Shown here: piece by piece, positions 56,207 to 64,000 of the stretch | How positions within the stretch are numbered: the stretch's first letter is position 1 | Layout of the letters: each line of letters opens with the position of its first letter | Source of the DNA: an uncultured Caldimonas sp. | GTDB lineage: Bacteria; Pseudomonadota; Gammaproteobacteria; Burkholderiales; Burkholderiaceae | Length of the DNA: 64,000 nt | Direction: 5' to 3' | Assembly (NCBI RefSeq): GCF_946480305.1 | Contig: NZ_CAMLJQ010000003.1 | Location: 124,001 to 188,000, forward strand | Position numbers and translations under genes: made by a program | The notes under the pieces: model-generated | Told to the model about the DNA's origin: nothing | Seen by the model: the letters and a program-made list of their open reading frames with translations, nothing else | The model's database searches: none

Positions 56207-57445
56207 ATGACTTTCCGTTTTCGTTTGCTGCCGCTGGCTGCGGCCCTGATGGCTTCTGCCCCCGCCTTCGCGCAGAAAGTGCCGATCGATTTCCATGGCT
56301 ATTTCCGTTCCGGGGTGGGAGGCTCATCCGGTGGCGGCGACCAGGCTTGTTTCCAGTTGCCTGGGGCTCCGAAAAAATACCGCCTGGGCAACGAGTGCGA
56401 GACCTACGGCGAGCTGTCGCTGAACGCCACCGTCATGGAAGTCCAGGACGGCCCCAAGTTCAACATCGGGACGATGCTGGCGTTCTCCGTGCCGAACCAT
56501 CAGGACTGGGAGCAGTTCTCTCCCTCCTGGCGCGAGGTCTACGTCGAAGCCGTCGGGATCGGTGAAGGCGCCTTCTCGAAGGCGAGCCTTTGGGCCGGCA
56601 AGCGCTACTACGACCGGCATGACGTGCACATCAACGACTTCTACTACTGGAGCAACAGCGGCCCGGGTGCAGGTATCGAGAACATCGATATCGGCATGGG
56701 CAAGCTGAGCTACGCGCTGCGTCGCAACGCTGCCGACAACAGGACCACGCTGCTGGGCCACGATCTGCGGTGGAAGGACATTCCGGTCAACCCCAACGGT
56801 ACGTTGACCGTGGGCCTCGACATCCGGCATCGTCACAGCGACACCGGCGTCAAGAACACGGGTGGGCAAGGCCTGACCGTTCAGCACCAGCAAACCAAGA
56901 TCTTCAACGACGGCTACAACAAGCTGGCGTTGCAGTATGGCAAGGGTGCCCTGTCCAACCTCGACCACAGCTTCCCCGCGCTCGACGCCGAGAAGGGTGA
57001 CAAGGCATGGCGGATCGTCGAATCGGTGGTGTGGCAGCCGAGCGCCAGTCTCCCCCTCGCAGGCATGGCGACGCTGGTGTACGAAGACCGTGACATCGAA
57101 GGCGCGAGCGGCAAGTGGATCTCGTTCGGTGTTCGTCCCGTTTACTACTTCTCTGATCGTTGGAGCGGTGCAGTCGAACTGGGTCATGACCAGTTCAAAC
57201 CGAAAGACGGCGCGAAGCAGAACCTGACGAAGCTCACGCTGGCGGCTCAGTACGGCACCGCAAAGAATTTCTGGGCCCGTCCGGTGTTCCGTGCATTCTG
57301 GACCCACGCCAAGTGGAACGGTGGTACGCAGGCAGCGGCCGATGGGAATGCCGATCTTGCAGGCACTGCAGTTTCGAGCACTGGTGTGTTCGGAGCCAAG
57401 AAGAGCGGCAACACCTTCGGCGTGCAGGCCGAAGTGTGGTGGTGA
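56207..57445 (+). CDS. lamB: maltoporin LamB family outer-membrane porin
   Basis: The 412-aa protein has a signal peptide (FRLLPLAAALMASAPAFA) and the maltoporin opening VPIDFHGYFRSGVGGSSGGG. The Cys pair near the N-terminus (QACFQLPG, NECETYGEL) matches the L1-loop disulfide of LamB. KRYYDRHDVHINDFYYWSNS and a terminal aromatic GVQAEVWW complete the pattern. GGAGG precedes ATG 56207. It would admit maltodextrins or alpha-glucosides for the convergent ABC system. It ends in a strong terminator. Confidence 0.94.
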   Translation: MTFRFRLLPLAAALMASAPAFAQKVPIDFHGYFRSGVGGSSGGGDQACFQLPGAPKKYRLGNECETYGELSLNATVMEVQDGPKFNIGTMLAFSVPNHQDWEQFSPSWREVYVEAVGIGEGAFSKASLWAGKRYYDRHDVHINDFYYWSNSGPGAGIENIDIGMGKLSYALRRNAADNRTTLLGHDLRWKDIPVNPNGTLTVGLDIRHRHSDTGVKNTGGQGLTVQHQQTKIFNDGYNKLALQYGKGALSNLDHSFPALDAEKGDKAWRIVESVVWQPSASLPLAGMATLVYEDRDIEGASGKWISFGVRPVYYFSDRWSGAVELGHDQFKPKDGAKQNLTKLTLAAQYGTAKNFWARPVFRAFWTHAKWNGGTQAAADGNADLAGTAVSSTGVFGAKKSGNTFGVQAEVWW

Positions 57446-57490
57446 GTTTCAGGGGGATCTCTTAGGTATAGAGCGTACGAAGCGTTTGAA

Positions 57491-57517
57491 GGCCGGGTGA
57501 CAACCCGGCCTTTTTTT
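57491..57517 (+). terminator. intrinsic terminator of lamB
   Basis: GGCCGGGT at 57491-57498 pairs with ACCCGGCC at 57503-57510 around GACA, followed by seven T at 57511-57517. It is a textbook Rho-independent terminator 45 bp after the lamB stop. Confidence 0.93.
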
Positions 57518-57634
57518 CGTCTGCATGTTCTTCGTGGCATTGGCACGTGCCGACGCCTCGCATGGCGGACCACGCGACGAGCAAGAGCTGACCTGGGGGA
57601 GAGGGGGAAGGGAGGAGGGCGGCGCCCGAGAAGA

Positions 57635-57663
57635 CTGCTGCGTGCCGAAGGGGCACGCAGCAG
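57635..57663 (-). terminator. hairpin terminating the alpha-glucoside operon
   Basis: CTGCTGCGTGCC at 57635-57646 and GGCACGCAGCAG at 57652-57663 form a perfect 12-bp stem with a 5-base loop, 10 bp after the stop of the minus-strand ATPase gene. The following tract is pyrimidine-rich (AGTCTTCTC) but not a pure T run. Confidence 0.65.
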
Positions 57664-57672
57664 CATGAACCG

Positions 57673-58833
<1,161 letters not shown>

Positions 58834-58844
58834 GGTGTCTGCCT

Positions 58845-60593
58845 CTAGGTAAGTACGGTCTCTTCTGCGGGAATGGGATCGGCCGGTGCGGGAGCGGGGG
58901 AACCCACCACGTCCACGCGCCCGAAGAACGCGTCGTGCGGCGGCAACACCAGCTCCAGGCCTTCGATGCGGCCGGTGAAGTCGTGGCCTTCGATCGGGAT
59001 GACCGGCGCCTGGATCGGCAGCGGATACCGCGCCTCGCTGTTCGACAGGTTGAAGGCGCACAGGATCTGTTCGATGCCGTTGCTGCGGATGAATGCGACG
59101 ACCTGGTCATGCACCGGCAGCAGCTCCATCTCGCCGGTGCGCAGCGTCGCGTGCTGCTTGCGCCACTTGATGAAGCTGCGATAGCGCTGCAGCACCGAGC
59201 GCGGCGTCTCGTCCTGCACGTCGGCGGCGATCGCCAGGTGCTCCGGCGGTACCGGCAACCAGGGCGTCGCGATGCTGAAGCCGCCGTGCGGCTGGTTGGC
59301 ATGCCAGGGCATCGGCGTGCGGCAGCCGTCGCGGCCGGGGAATTCGGGCCACATCTCCTTGCCGTACGGATCCTGGATCATCTCGAACGGGATGGTGGAC
59401 TCCGTGAGGCCGAGCTCCTCGCCCTGGTACAGGCACATGGAGCCGCGCAGCGAGCCCATCATCGCCAGCAGCACCGGCGCCATCGCCGAGCCGCCGCCGA
59501 GCATGTTCCAGCGCGTCAGCACACGGGTCACGTCGTGGTTGTTCAGCGCCCAGCAGGCCCAGGCGCCCTGCGTTTCGCGCAGGAACTCCTCCAGCACCGA
59601 GTGGATGAAGCGCGGCGAGCACTCCTTGTCCATCAGGTTGAAGGTGTAAGCCATGTGCAGGCGGTTGTTGCGCGTGTATTGCGCCAGCGTCTGGTATTGC
59701 TCGTCGTCGCCGATCTCGCCGATGCTGGTGGTGCCGGGGTAGCGGTCGAGCAGGGCGCGCAGGCGCTGCAGGAACTCGAGGTTCTCGGGCTGCGTCTTGT
59801 CGTACAGGTGGCGCTGCAGCGCGTACGGGTTGGCGGCCGGCACGGCAGCAGCCAGCTTGCCCGGTGGCTGCGTGGGGTTGGAGCGCAGCTCCTTGTCGTG
59901 GAAGTAGAAGTTCACGACGTCGAGCCGGAAGCCGTCGACACCTCGTTTCAGCCAGAACTCCACCACGTCGAGCACGGCCTGCTGCACCTCGGGGTGGTGG
60001 AAGTTGAGGTCGGGCTGCGAGGTGAGGAAATTGTGGAAGTAGTACTGGCTGCGGCGCGTGTCCCATTGCCAGGCGCTGCCGCCGAACAGCGACAGCCAGT
60101 TGTTCGGCGGCGAGCCGTCCGGCTTGGCATCGGCCCACACGTACCAGTCGGCCTTGGGGTTGGTGCGGCTCGCGCGGCTCTCGACGAACCAGGCGTGGTC
60201 GGAGGCCGTATGGCTCAGCACCAGGTCGGTCAGCACGCGCAGGCCCAGGCGGTGTGCCTCGGCCACCAGGGCGTCGAAGTCGGCCAGCGTGCCGAAGCGC
60301 GGGTCGACGTCGCAGTGGTCGGAGATGTCGTAGCCGAAGTCGCGCATCGGCGACTTGTAGAACGGCGAGATCCAGATGGCGTCGGCGCCGAGCGAGGCGA
60401 TGTACGGCAGGCGTTGCGTGATGCCGGGCAGGTCGCCGATGCCGTCGCCGTTGCTGTCCTGGAAGCTGCGCGGATAGATCTGGTAGATGGATGCGCCGAC
60501 CCACCAGTCCGTATCCTTCTCGTGTGCCTTTTCGATGGCGCTGTCGGCCGGCGCTGCCAGCACGGCCATCGGGTCTTGTTGTGCCATGGTCAT
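58845..60593 (-). CDS. aglA: GH13 alpha-glucosidase (AglA-like)
   Basis: The 582-aa cytosolic enzyme is of the alpha-amylase family, oligo-1,6-glucosidase/alpha-glucosidase branch. Catalytic residues are Asp225 in GFRLDVVNF, Glu293 in SIGEIGD and Asp354 in NNHDVTR. The N-terminal blocks IYQIYPRSFQDSNGDGIGDL and DAIWISPFYKSP are present. GAGAG precedes ATG 60593; an ATG two codons later is equally possible. It would split imported maltose- or sucrose-type alpha-glucosides to glucose. It is separated from the upstream permease gene by a 235-bp gap, so an internal promoter is possible. Confidence 0.92.
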   Translation of the reverse strand: MTMAQQDPMAVLAAPADSAIEKAHEKDTDWWVGASIYQIYPRSFQDSNGDGIGDLPGITQRLPYIASLGADAIWISPFYKSPMRDFGYDISDHCDVDPRFGTLADFDALVAEAHRLGLRVLTDLVLSHTASDHAWFVESRASRTNPKADWYVWADAKPDGSPPNNWLSLFGGSAWQWDTRRSQYYFHNFLTSQPDLNFHHPEVQQAVLDVVEFWLKRGVDGFRLDVVNFYFHDKELRSNPTQPPGKLAAAVPAANPYALQRHLYDKTQPENLEFLQRLRALLDRYPGTTSIGEIGDDEQYQTLAQYTRNNRLHMAYTFNLMDKECSPRFIHSVLEEFLRETQGAWACWALNNHDVTRVLTRWNMLGGGSAMAPVLLAMMGSLRGSMCLYQGEELGLTESTIPFEMIQDPYGKEMWPEFPGRDGCRTPMPWHANQPHGGFSIATPWLPVPPEHLAIAADVQDETPRSVLQRYRSFIKWRKQHATLRTGEMELLPVHDQVVAFIRSNGIEQILCAFNLSNSEARYPLPIQAPVIPIEGHDFTGRIEGLELVLPPHDAFFGRVDVVGSPAPAPADPIPAEETVLT

Positions 60594-60828
60594 GTTGCTC
60601 TCAATGTTCTCGATGCGGGGATGTAGAAAGTCGCTTGCGGTGAGGACGCGCACGAGCGCAGCCGAGCGGGCTTGAAGCAAGCCGTCGTGTGCGAGCGTGG
60701 TCGTGTCCACCGCGGTCATCCGCAGGGAGGGGCCTCGAGCCCGGCGCTGAGCAGTGCGCGCGCGTGCGCGGCGCTGCGGGCCAGCGGATCGGTGTGGAGG
60801 CATTGAGAGACAGGCAGCGAGCGCACGA

Positions 60829-61737
60829 TCAACCCTTGACGGCACCCGCGGTCAGGCCGGAAACGATGAGCCGCTGGAAGTACAGCACCAGCAGCACCAG
60901 CGGCATCGTGACGATCACCGAGGCGGCCATGATGCTGCCCCAGGGCAGCTCGTAGCCGCTCGGGCCGCTGATCAGCGCGATCGCCACCGGCACGGTGCGC
61001 TGTTCGGTCGACAGCGTGAACGTCAGCGCGAACAGGAATTCGTTCCATGCCGCGATGAACGCCAGCAGGCCGGTGGCCGCCATCGCAGGCCACAGCAGCG
61101 GCATGAAGATTTTGAAGATCAGCGTGAAGACGCCGACACCGTCCATCGTGGCGGCTTCTTCCAGTTCCTTCGGCAACTGCTTCATGAAGGTGACGAGCAC
61201 CCACACGGTGAACGGCAGCGTCAGCAGCAGGTCGGCGAAGAGCAGGGCGCCCAGGTGGTCGTACAGCCCGGCCCAGCGCACCAGCTCGAACATGCCCGAC
61301 AGCACGGCCACCTGCGGGAACATCGACGCCGACAGGATGGTCATCAGCAAAACGCCGCGCCCGCGGAACTGCACGCGGCCCAAGGCCCAGGCAGCCATCA
61401 GGCTCACACCGAGCGACAGCAGCACCACGCCGCCGGCCACGATGACCGAGTTCAGCAGGTTGTGCGCGAACGGCTGCTCGCTGAACACGGCGATGTAGTT
61501 CTCCAGCGTCGGACGCTCGGGAATCATCTCGGGCGAGAAGAGCCCAGTGCGGCCCTTGAGCGAACTGGAGATCGCATAGAGGAACGGAAACACCGAGAAG
61601 AACACGAGCGCGGCCGAGGCCACGTAATAGCCCGTGCGCTTGAGCAGCGCGGTGGCGCTCATCGGCTTGGCGCGCCGGCGACGGGCGGGCACGGCAGCGC
61701 CCACGCCTGCCGTTGCGGGAATGGGGTGACTGCTCAT
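60829..61737 (-). CDS. aglG: alpha-glucoside ABC transporter permease (AglG/MalG-like)
   Basis: The 302-aa permease has six predicted helices and the cytosolic EAA loop EEAATMDGVGVFTLIFKIFMP that contacts the ATPase. An Arg/Pro-rich N-terminal stretch precedes TM1 (YYVASAALVFFSVFPFLYAI). ATG 61737 overlaps the stop of the preceding permease by 4 bp. It forms the channel together with the AglF-like protein. Confidence 0.9.
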   Translation of the reverse strand: MSSHPIPATAGVGAAVPARRRRAKPMSATALLKRTGYYVASAALVFFSVFPFLYAISSSLKGRTGLFSPEMIPERPTLENYIAVFSEQPFAHNLLNSVIVAGGVVLLSLGVSLMAAWALGRVQFRGRGVLLMTILSASMFPQVAVLSGMFELVRWAGLYDHLGALLFADLLLTLPFTVWVLVTFMKQLPKELEEAATMDGVGVFTLIFKIFMPLLWPAMAATGLLAFIAAWNEFLFALTFTLSTEQRTVPVAIALISGPSGYELPWGSIMAASVIVTMPLVLLVLYFQRLIVSGLTAGAVKG

Positions 61738-62645
61738 GCTTCCACCTTCTGCAGCGCGGGCCGCAACAGGCCCATGTAGAGAATCGTCATCAGCGAGATC
61801 GTGAAGAACACCACCGTGGCAGCCGCGGAGCCGTAGCCGACGAGCTGAAAGTCGATCAACTGCTCGCGCACGAACACCGACATGCTTTTCGTCGTGCGGC
61901 TGTTGGAGGTCATCACGTAGATCAGGTCGAACACGCGCATCGCATCGAGCATGCGGAAGATCATCGCGACGGCGATGCCCGGCAGGATCAATGGCAGGGT
62001 GACCTTGCGGAACACGGTGAAGGCGGGCACGCCGTCGACACGAGCCGCTTCGTAGCAATCGGACGGCACCATCTGCAGCGCTGCGAGGATCAGCAGCGCC
62101 ATGAAGGGGGTGGTCTTCCACACGTCGACCAGCACGATGGTGAAGAGCGCGAGGTCGGGGTCGGCCGTCCAGGCGATGGGTGTGCCCATCAGGCCCCAGG
62201 CGGTGAGGTAATGGTTCACGACGCCGAACTGGTCGTGCAGCATCCAGCTCCACATCTTTGCTGACACCACGGTCGGGATGGCCCAGGGGATCAGCATCGA
62301 GGCGCGCAGCAGCGTGCGCATGCGCGAGGGGTGGTTCAGCAGCAAAGCGATGCCCAGGCCCAGCACCGTCTCGAAGCTCACCGAGAGCAGCGCGAACACC
62401 AGCGTGTTGCGCACCGCACCCCACCATTCGGGGTCGCGCAGCAGGCCGTATTCGCCGATGTAGTTCTCCAGCCCGACGAAGTTCCATTCGTCCAGGTTGG
62501 ACAACTGCACGTCGGTGAAGCTGAGCCAGATGGTGCGGCCGAGCGGCCAGCCGGCCACCAGCGTCAGGATGAGCAGCATCGGTGCGGCCATCAGCCAGGC
62601 GCGGCGCACGCGGTCGGCCGAGAGCGCGGATCGTCGGGTCGTCAT
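61734..62645 (-). CDS. aglF: alpha-glucoside ABC transporter permease (AglF/MalF-like)
   Basis: The 303-aa permease has six helices and the EAA loop YEAARVDGVPAFTVFRKVTLP. It lacks the long periplasmic P2 loop of E. coli MalF, as is usual outside enterobacteria. ATG 62645 gives MTTRRSALSADRVRRAW before TM1. It lies 116 bp after the binding-protein stop, across two stem-loops, and is coupled to the next permease. Confidence 0.9.
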   Translation of the reverse strand: MTTRRSALSADRVRRAWLMAAPMLLILTLVAGWPLGRTIWLSFTDVQLSNLDEWNFVGLENYIGEYGLLRDPEWWGAVRNTLVFALLSVSFETVLGLGIALLLNHPSRMRTLLRASMLIPWAIPTVVSAKMWSWMLHDQFGVVNHYLTAWGLMGTPIAWTADPDLALFTIVLVDVWKTTPFMALLILAALQMVPSDCYEAARVDGVPAFTVFRKVTLPLILPGIAVAMIFRMLDAMRVFDLIYVMTSNSRTTKSMSVFVREQLIDFQLVGYGSAAATVVFFTISLMTILYMGLLRPALQKVEA

Positions 62646-62676
62646 GGGTGGGTCACAACATCGAGGTTCAAGCAAT

Positions 62677-62714
62677 CCGGACGCGCGCAAGCGAAGGTGC
62701 CCACACGCGTCCGG
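62677..62714 (-). other. long stem-loop between binding-protein and permease genes
   Basis: CCGGACGCG at 62677-62685 and CGCGTCCGG at 62706-62714 form a perfect 9-bp stem with a 20-base loop. A second hairpin (GAAGGG/CCCTTC on the minus strand) lies between it and the binding-protein stop. Such elements after binding-protein genes commonly stabilise the upstream mRNA or reduce read-through, giving more binding protein than permease. Confidence 0.55.
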
Positions 62715-62761
62715 GAAGACCAGGGGAAGGGAGCGATGCCCCCTTCGGTCCTGCGGTCAGG

Positions 62762-64000
62762 TCACTCCCACTTGCCGGAGCGGCCGATGCGGCCCAGCGC
62801 GCCTTCGAGGCGCTTGAGCGAGTCCTCGGCCTTGGCCTTGCCGGACAGCACTTCGTGGACGGCGTTCCAGAACTGGTTGCTCACCTGGTTGTACTTTGCC
62901 CCGGTGACGGTGGCCGGGCGGCCCACCGCGCTGGTGAAGGTGTCCGCCAGCTCGGCCATGAAGGGGTTGGCCTTCTGGATGTCGGCGTCCTTGTAGAGCG
63001 AGGTGATGGTCGGGTTGAACGAACCCTTGATCGCACGTTCCTTCTGCACCTGGGCGCTGGTCATGTACATCACCAGGTCGGCGGCCGCGTCGGCATTCTT
63101 GGAGTACTTGGACACTGCCAGCACCTGACCGCCCAGCGTGGCCGCGTGGCGACCGCTGGCGCCACCCTTGGGCAGCACGGAGATGCCGACCTTGCCCTTG
63201 ACGGCGCTGCCGTCGGCCTGCGAGAGCGACCATGCATACGGCCAATTGCGCATGAACACCGCGTTGCCGGCCTGGAACACGCCGCGGGCTTCTTCTTCCG
63301 CGTAGTTCAGCACGGCCGACGGGGAGATCGTGCCGACCCAGCTGGCCGCGGTGCTGATCGCCTTCACCGCGTTCGGGTTGTTGATGGTGACCTTGCCGTT
63401 CGCGTCGACGACGGTGCCGCCGCCGTAGCTGGCCACCCACTCCAGCGCGTCGCAAGTGAGGCCTTCATAGGCGCGGCCCTGCCACACGTAGCCCCAGAGC
63501 TTGTCGTTGCCGGCAGCACGCTCGGCGTCCTGGATCTTTTTCGCGGTGGCTGCCAGGTCTTCCCAGGTGGTGGGAACCTTGGCGCCGTGCTTGCTGAGCA
63601 GGTCCTTGCGGTAGTACAGCAGGCCGGCGTCGATGAACCAGGGCATCGCGACGAGCTGGTTGTTCACCACCATGTTGGAGACGAAGCCCTGGAAGTGCTC
63701 CTTCTCGACACCCTTGGAGTAGGGCTTCAGGTCGAGCAGGTGGTTGGCCAGCATGCCGGGCCACACCACGTCGACCATGAACACGTCAATCTTGTCGGAG
63801 CGCGAGCTCAGCACCTGCTGGTACAGCGCCAGCCGCTCGCTCGCATCGTTGGGCGTGGCGACGACCTGCACGTCGTTGCCGGTCTTCTTGGCCCATTCGG
63901 CGGCAGCGGACTTGCACAGCTCCAGCTCCTGGCCGACTGCGCCGCATGACACCTTGATCGAGGCCGCCTGTGCAGCCGCGCCCATGACGACGCCCAAGAC
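62762..64000 (-). CDS. aglE: alpha-glucoside ABC transporter binding protein (AglE-like), 5-prime end outside window
   Basis: At least 412 aa are visible. The frame is open through the window edge, and the first visible residues (GVVMGAAAQAA before SIKVSCG) are the end of a signal peptide, so the true start lies beyond 64000. Family blocks of CUT1 binding proteins are present: QQVLSSRSDKIDVFMVD, VAMPWFIDAGLLYYRKDLL, WGYVWQGRAYEGLTCD, VFMRNWPYAW. It is the first gene of the operon within the window. Trehalose/maltose-type proteins (ThuE-like) look similar, so the exact sugar is uncertain. Confidence 0.9.
   Translation of the reverse strand, partial: VLGVVMGAAAQAASIKVSCGAVGQELELCKSAAAEWAKKTGNDVQVVATPNDASERLALYQQVLSSRSDKIDVFMVDVVWPGMLANHLLDLKPYSKGVEKEHFQGFVSNMVVNNQLVAMPWFIDAGLLYYRKDLLSKHGAKVPTTWEDLAATAKKIQDAERAAGNDKLWGYVWQGRAYEGLTCDALEWVASYGGGTVVDANGKVTINNPNAVKAISTAASWVGTISPSAVLNYAEEEARGVFQAGNAVFMRNWPYAWSLSQADGSAVKGKVGISVLPKGGASGRHAATLGGQVLAVSKYSKNADAAADLVMYMTSAQVQKERAIKGSFNPTITSLYKDADIQKANPFMAELADTFTSAVGRPATVTGAKYNQVSNQFWNAVHEVLSGKAKAEDSLKRLEGALGRIGRSGKWE

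Overview
This window is a high-GC chromosomal segment, almost certainly from a betaproteobacterium of the order Burkholderiales; the Rubrivivax/Leptothrix/Caldimonas side of the order is an impression, and no genus can be assigned. The basis is the gene content: argA of the fused kinase-GNAT type, a long HrpA, YggX, a bacterial macroglobulin/PbpC pair, and T6SS accessory genes of the BTH_I2691/VasX type. Strong third-position GC gives long antisense open frames under most genes, which are not annotated. No transposase, integrase, rRNA or CRISPR array was seen. There is one tRNA, tRNA-Pro(UGG).

Layout. (1) 1-6.25 kb holds housekeeping genes: a degenerate receiver protein, yggX, argA, and hrpA divergent from argA. 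(2) 6.4-15.1 kb is one chemosensory operon on the plus strand: MCP, CheY, STAS protein, CheA, MCP, CheW, CheR, CheD, CheB. It has no flagellar genes and no cheZ, and its CheA carries two RLG-type repeats resembling the MshEN cyclic-di-GMP module. (3) 15.1-15.9 kb is an orphan modA. (4) 16.0-23.3 kb is a sugar or polyol operon controlled by its own ROK repressor: ROK regulator, CUT2 ABC ATPase, permease, binding protein, fructokinase-like kinase and xylulokinase. A perfect 23-bp dyad overlaps its promoter. (5) 23.3-24.2 kb is an orphan PhnD-like binding protein. (6) 24.6-33.1 kb, minus strand, is a type VI secretion effector island: free-standing DUF2345 (VgrG tail) protein, DUF4123 adaptor, VasX-like membrane toxin, two tandem DUF6708-like membrane proteins, a small membrane protein and an HExxH protein. 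(7) 33.3-41.75 kb encodes a bacterial alpha-2-macroglobulin, PbpC and an EamA transporter, followed by a convergent exported alpha/beta hydrolase. (8) tRNA-Pro with its own terminator. (9) 43.2-54.8 kb is a copper/silver resistance cluster: a copZ-like chaperone divergent from a plus-strand series of exported Cys/His-rich proteins, a TolC-type lipoprotein, a multicopper oxidase, a cupredoxin, a CusF-like protein and CusC-CusB-CusA. Two MerR/CueR-type operators lie in the divergent region. (10) 54.9-56.0 kb has three small hypothetical genes. (11) 56.2-64.0 kb is alpha-glucoside use: lamB on the plus strand, convergent with a minus-strand operon ordered binding protein, permease, permease, GH13 alpha-glucosidase, ATPase (aglEFGAK-like). 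The binding-protein gene runs off the window end.

How the parts work together. The two carbohydrate systems each pair uptake with first-step metabolism: ABC plus kinases, and porin plus ABC plus glucosidase. The copper cluster combines a cytosolic chaperone, periplasmic oxidation and binding, and tripartite efflux. The T6SS island looks like a cargo module (tail cap, adaptor, toxin, presumed immunity) that would depend on a T6SS apparatus and VgrG encoded elsewhere. Gene functions are inferred from recognised motifs and gene order only; no database search was run.
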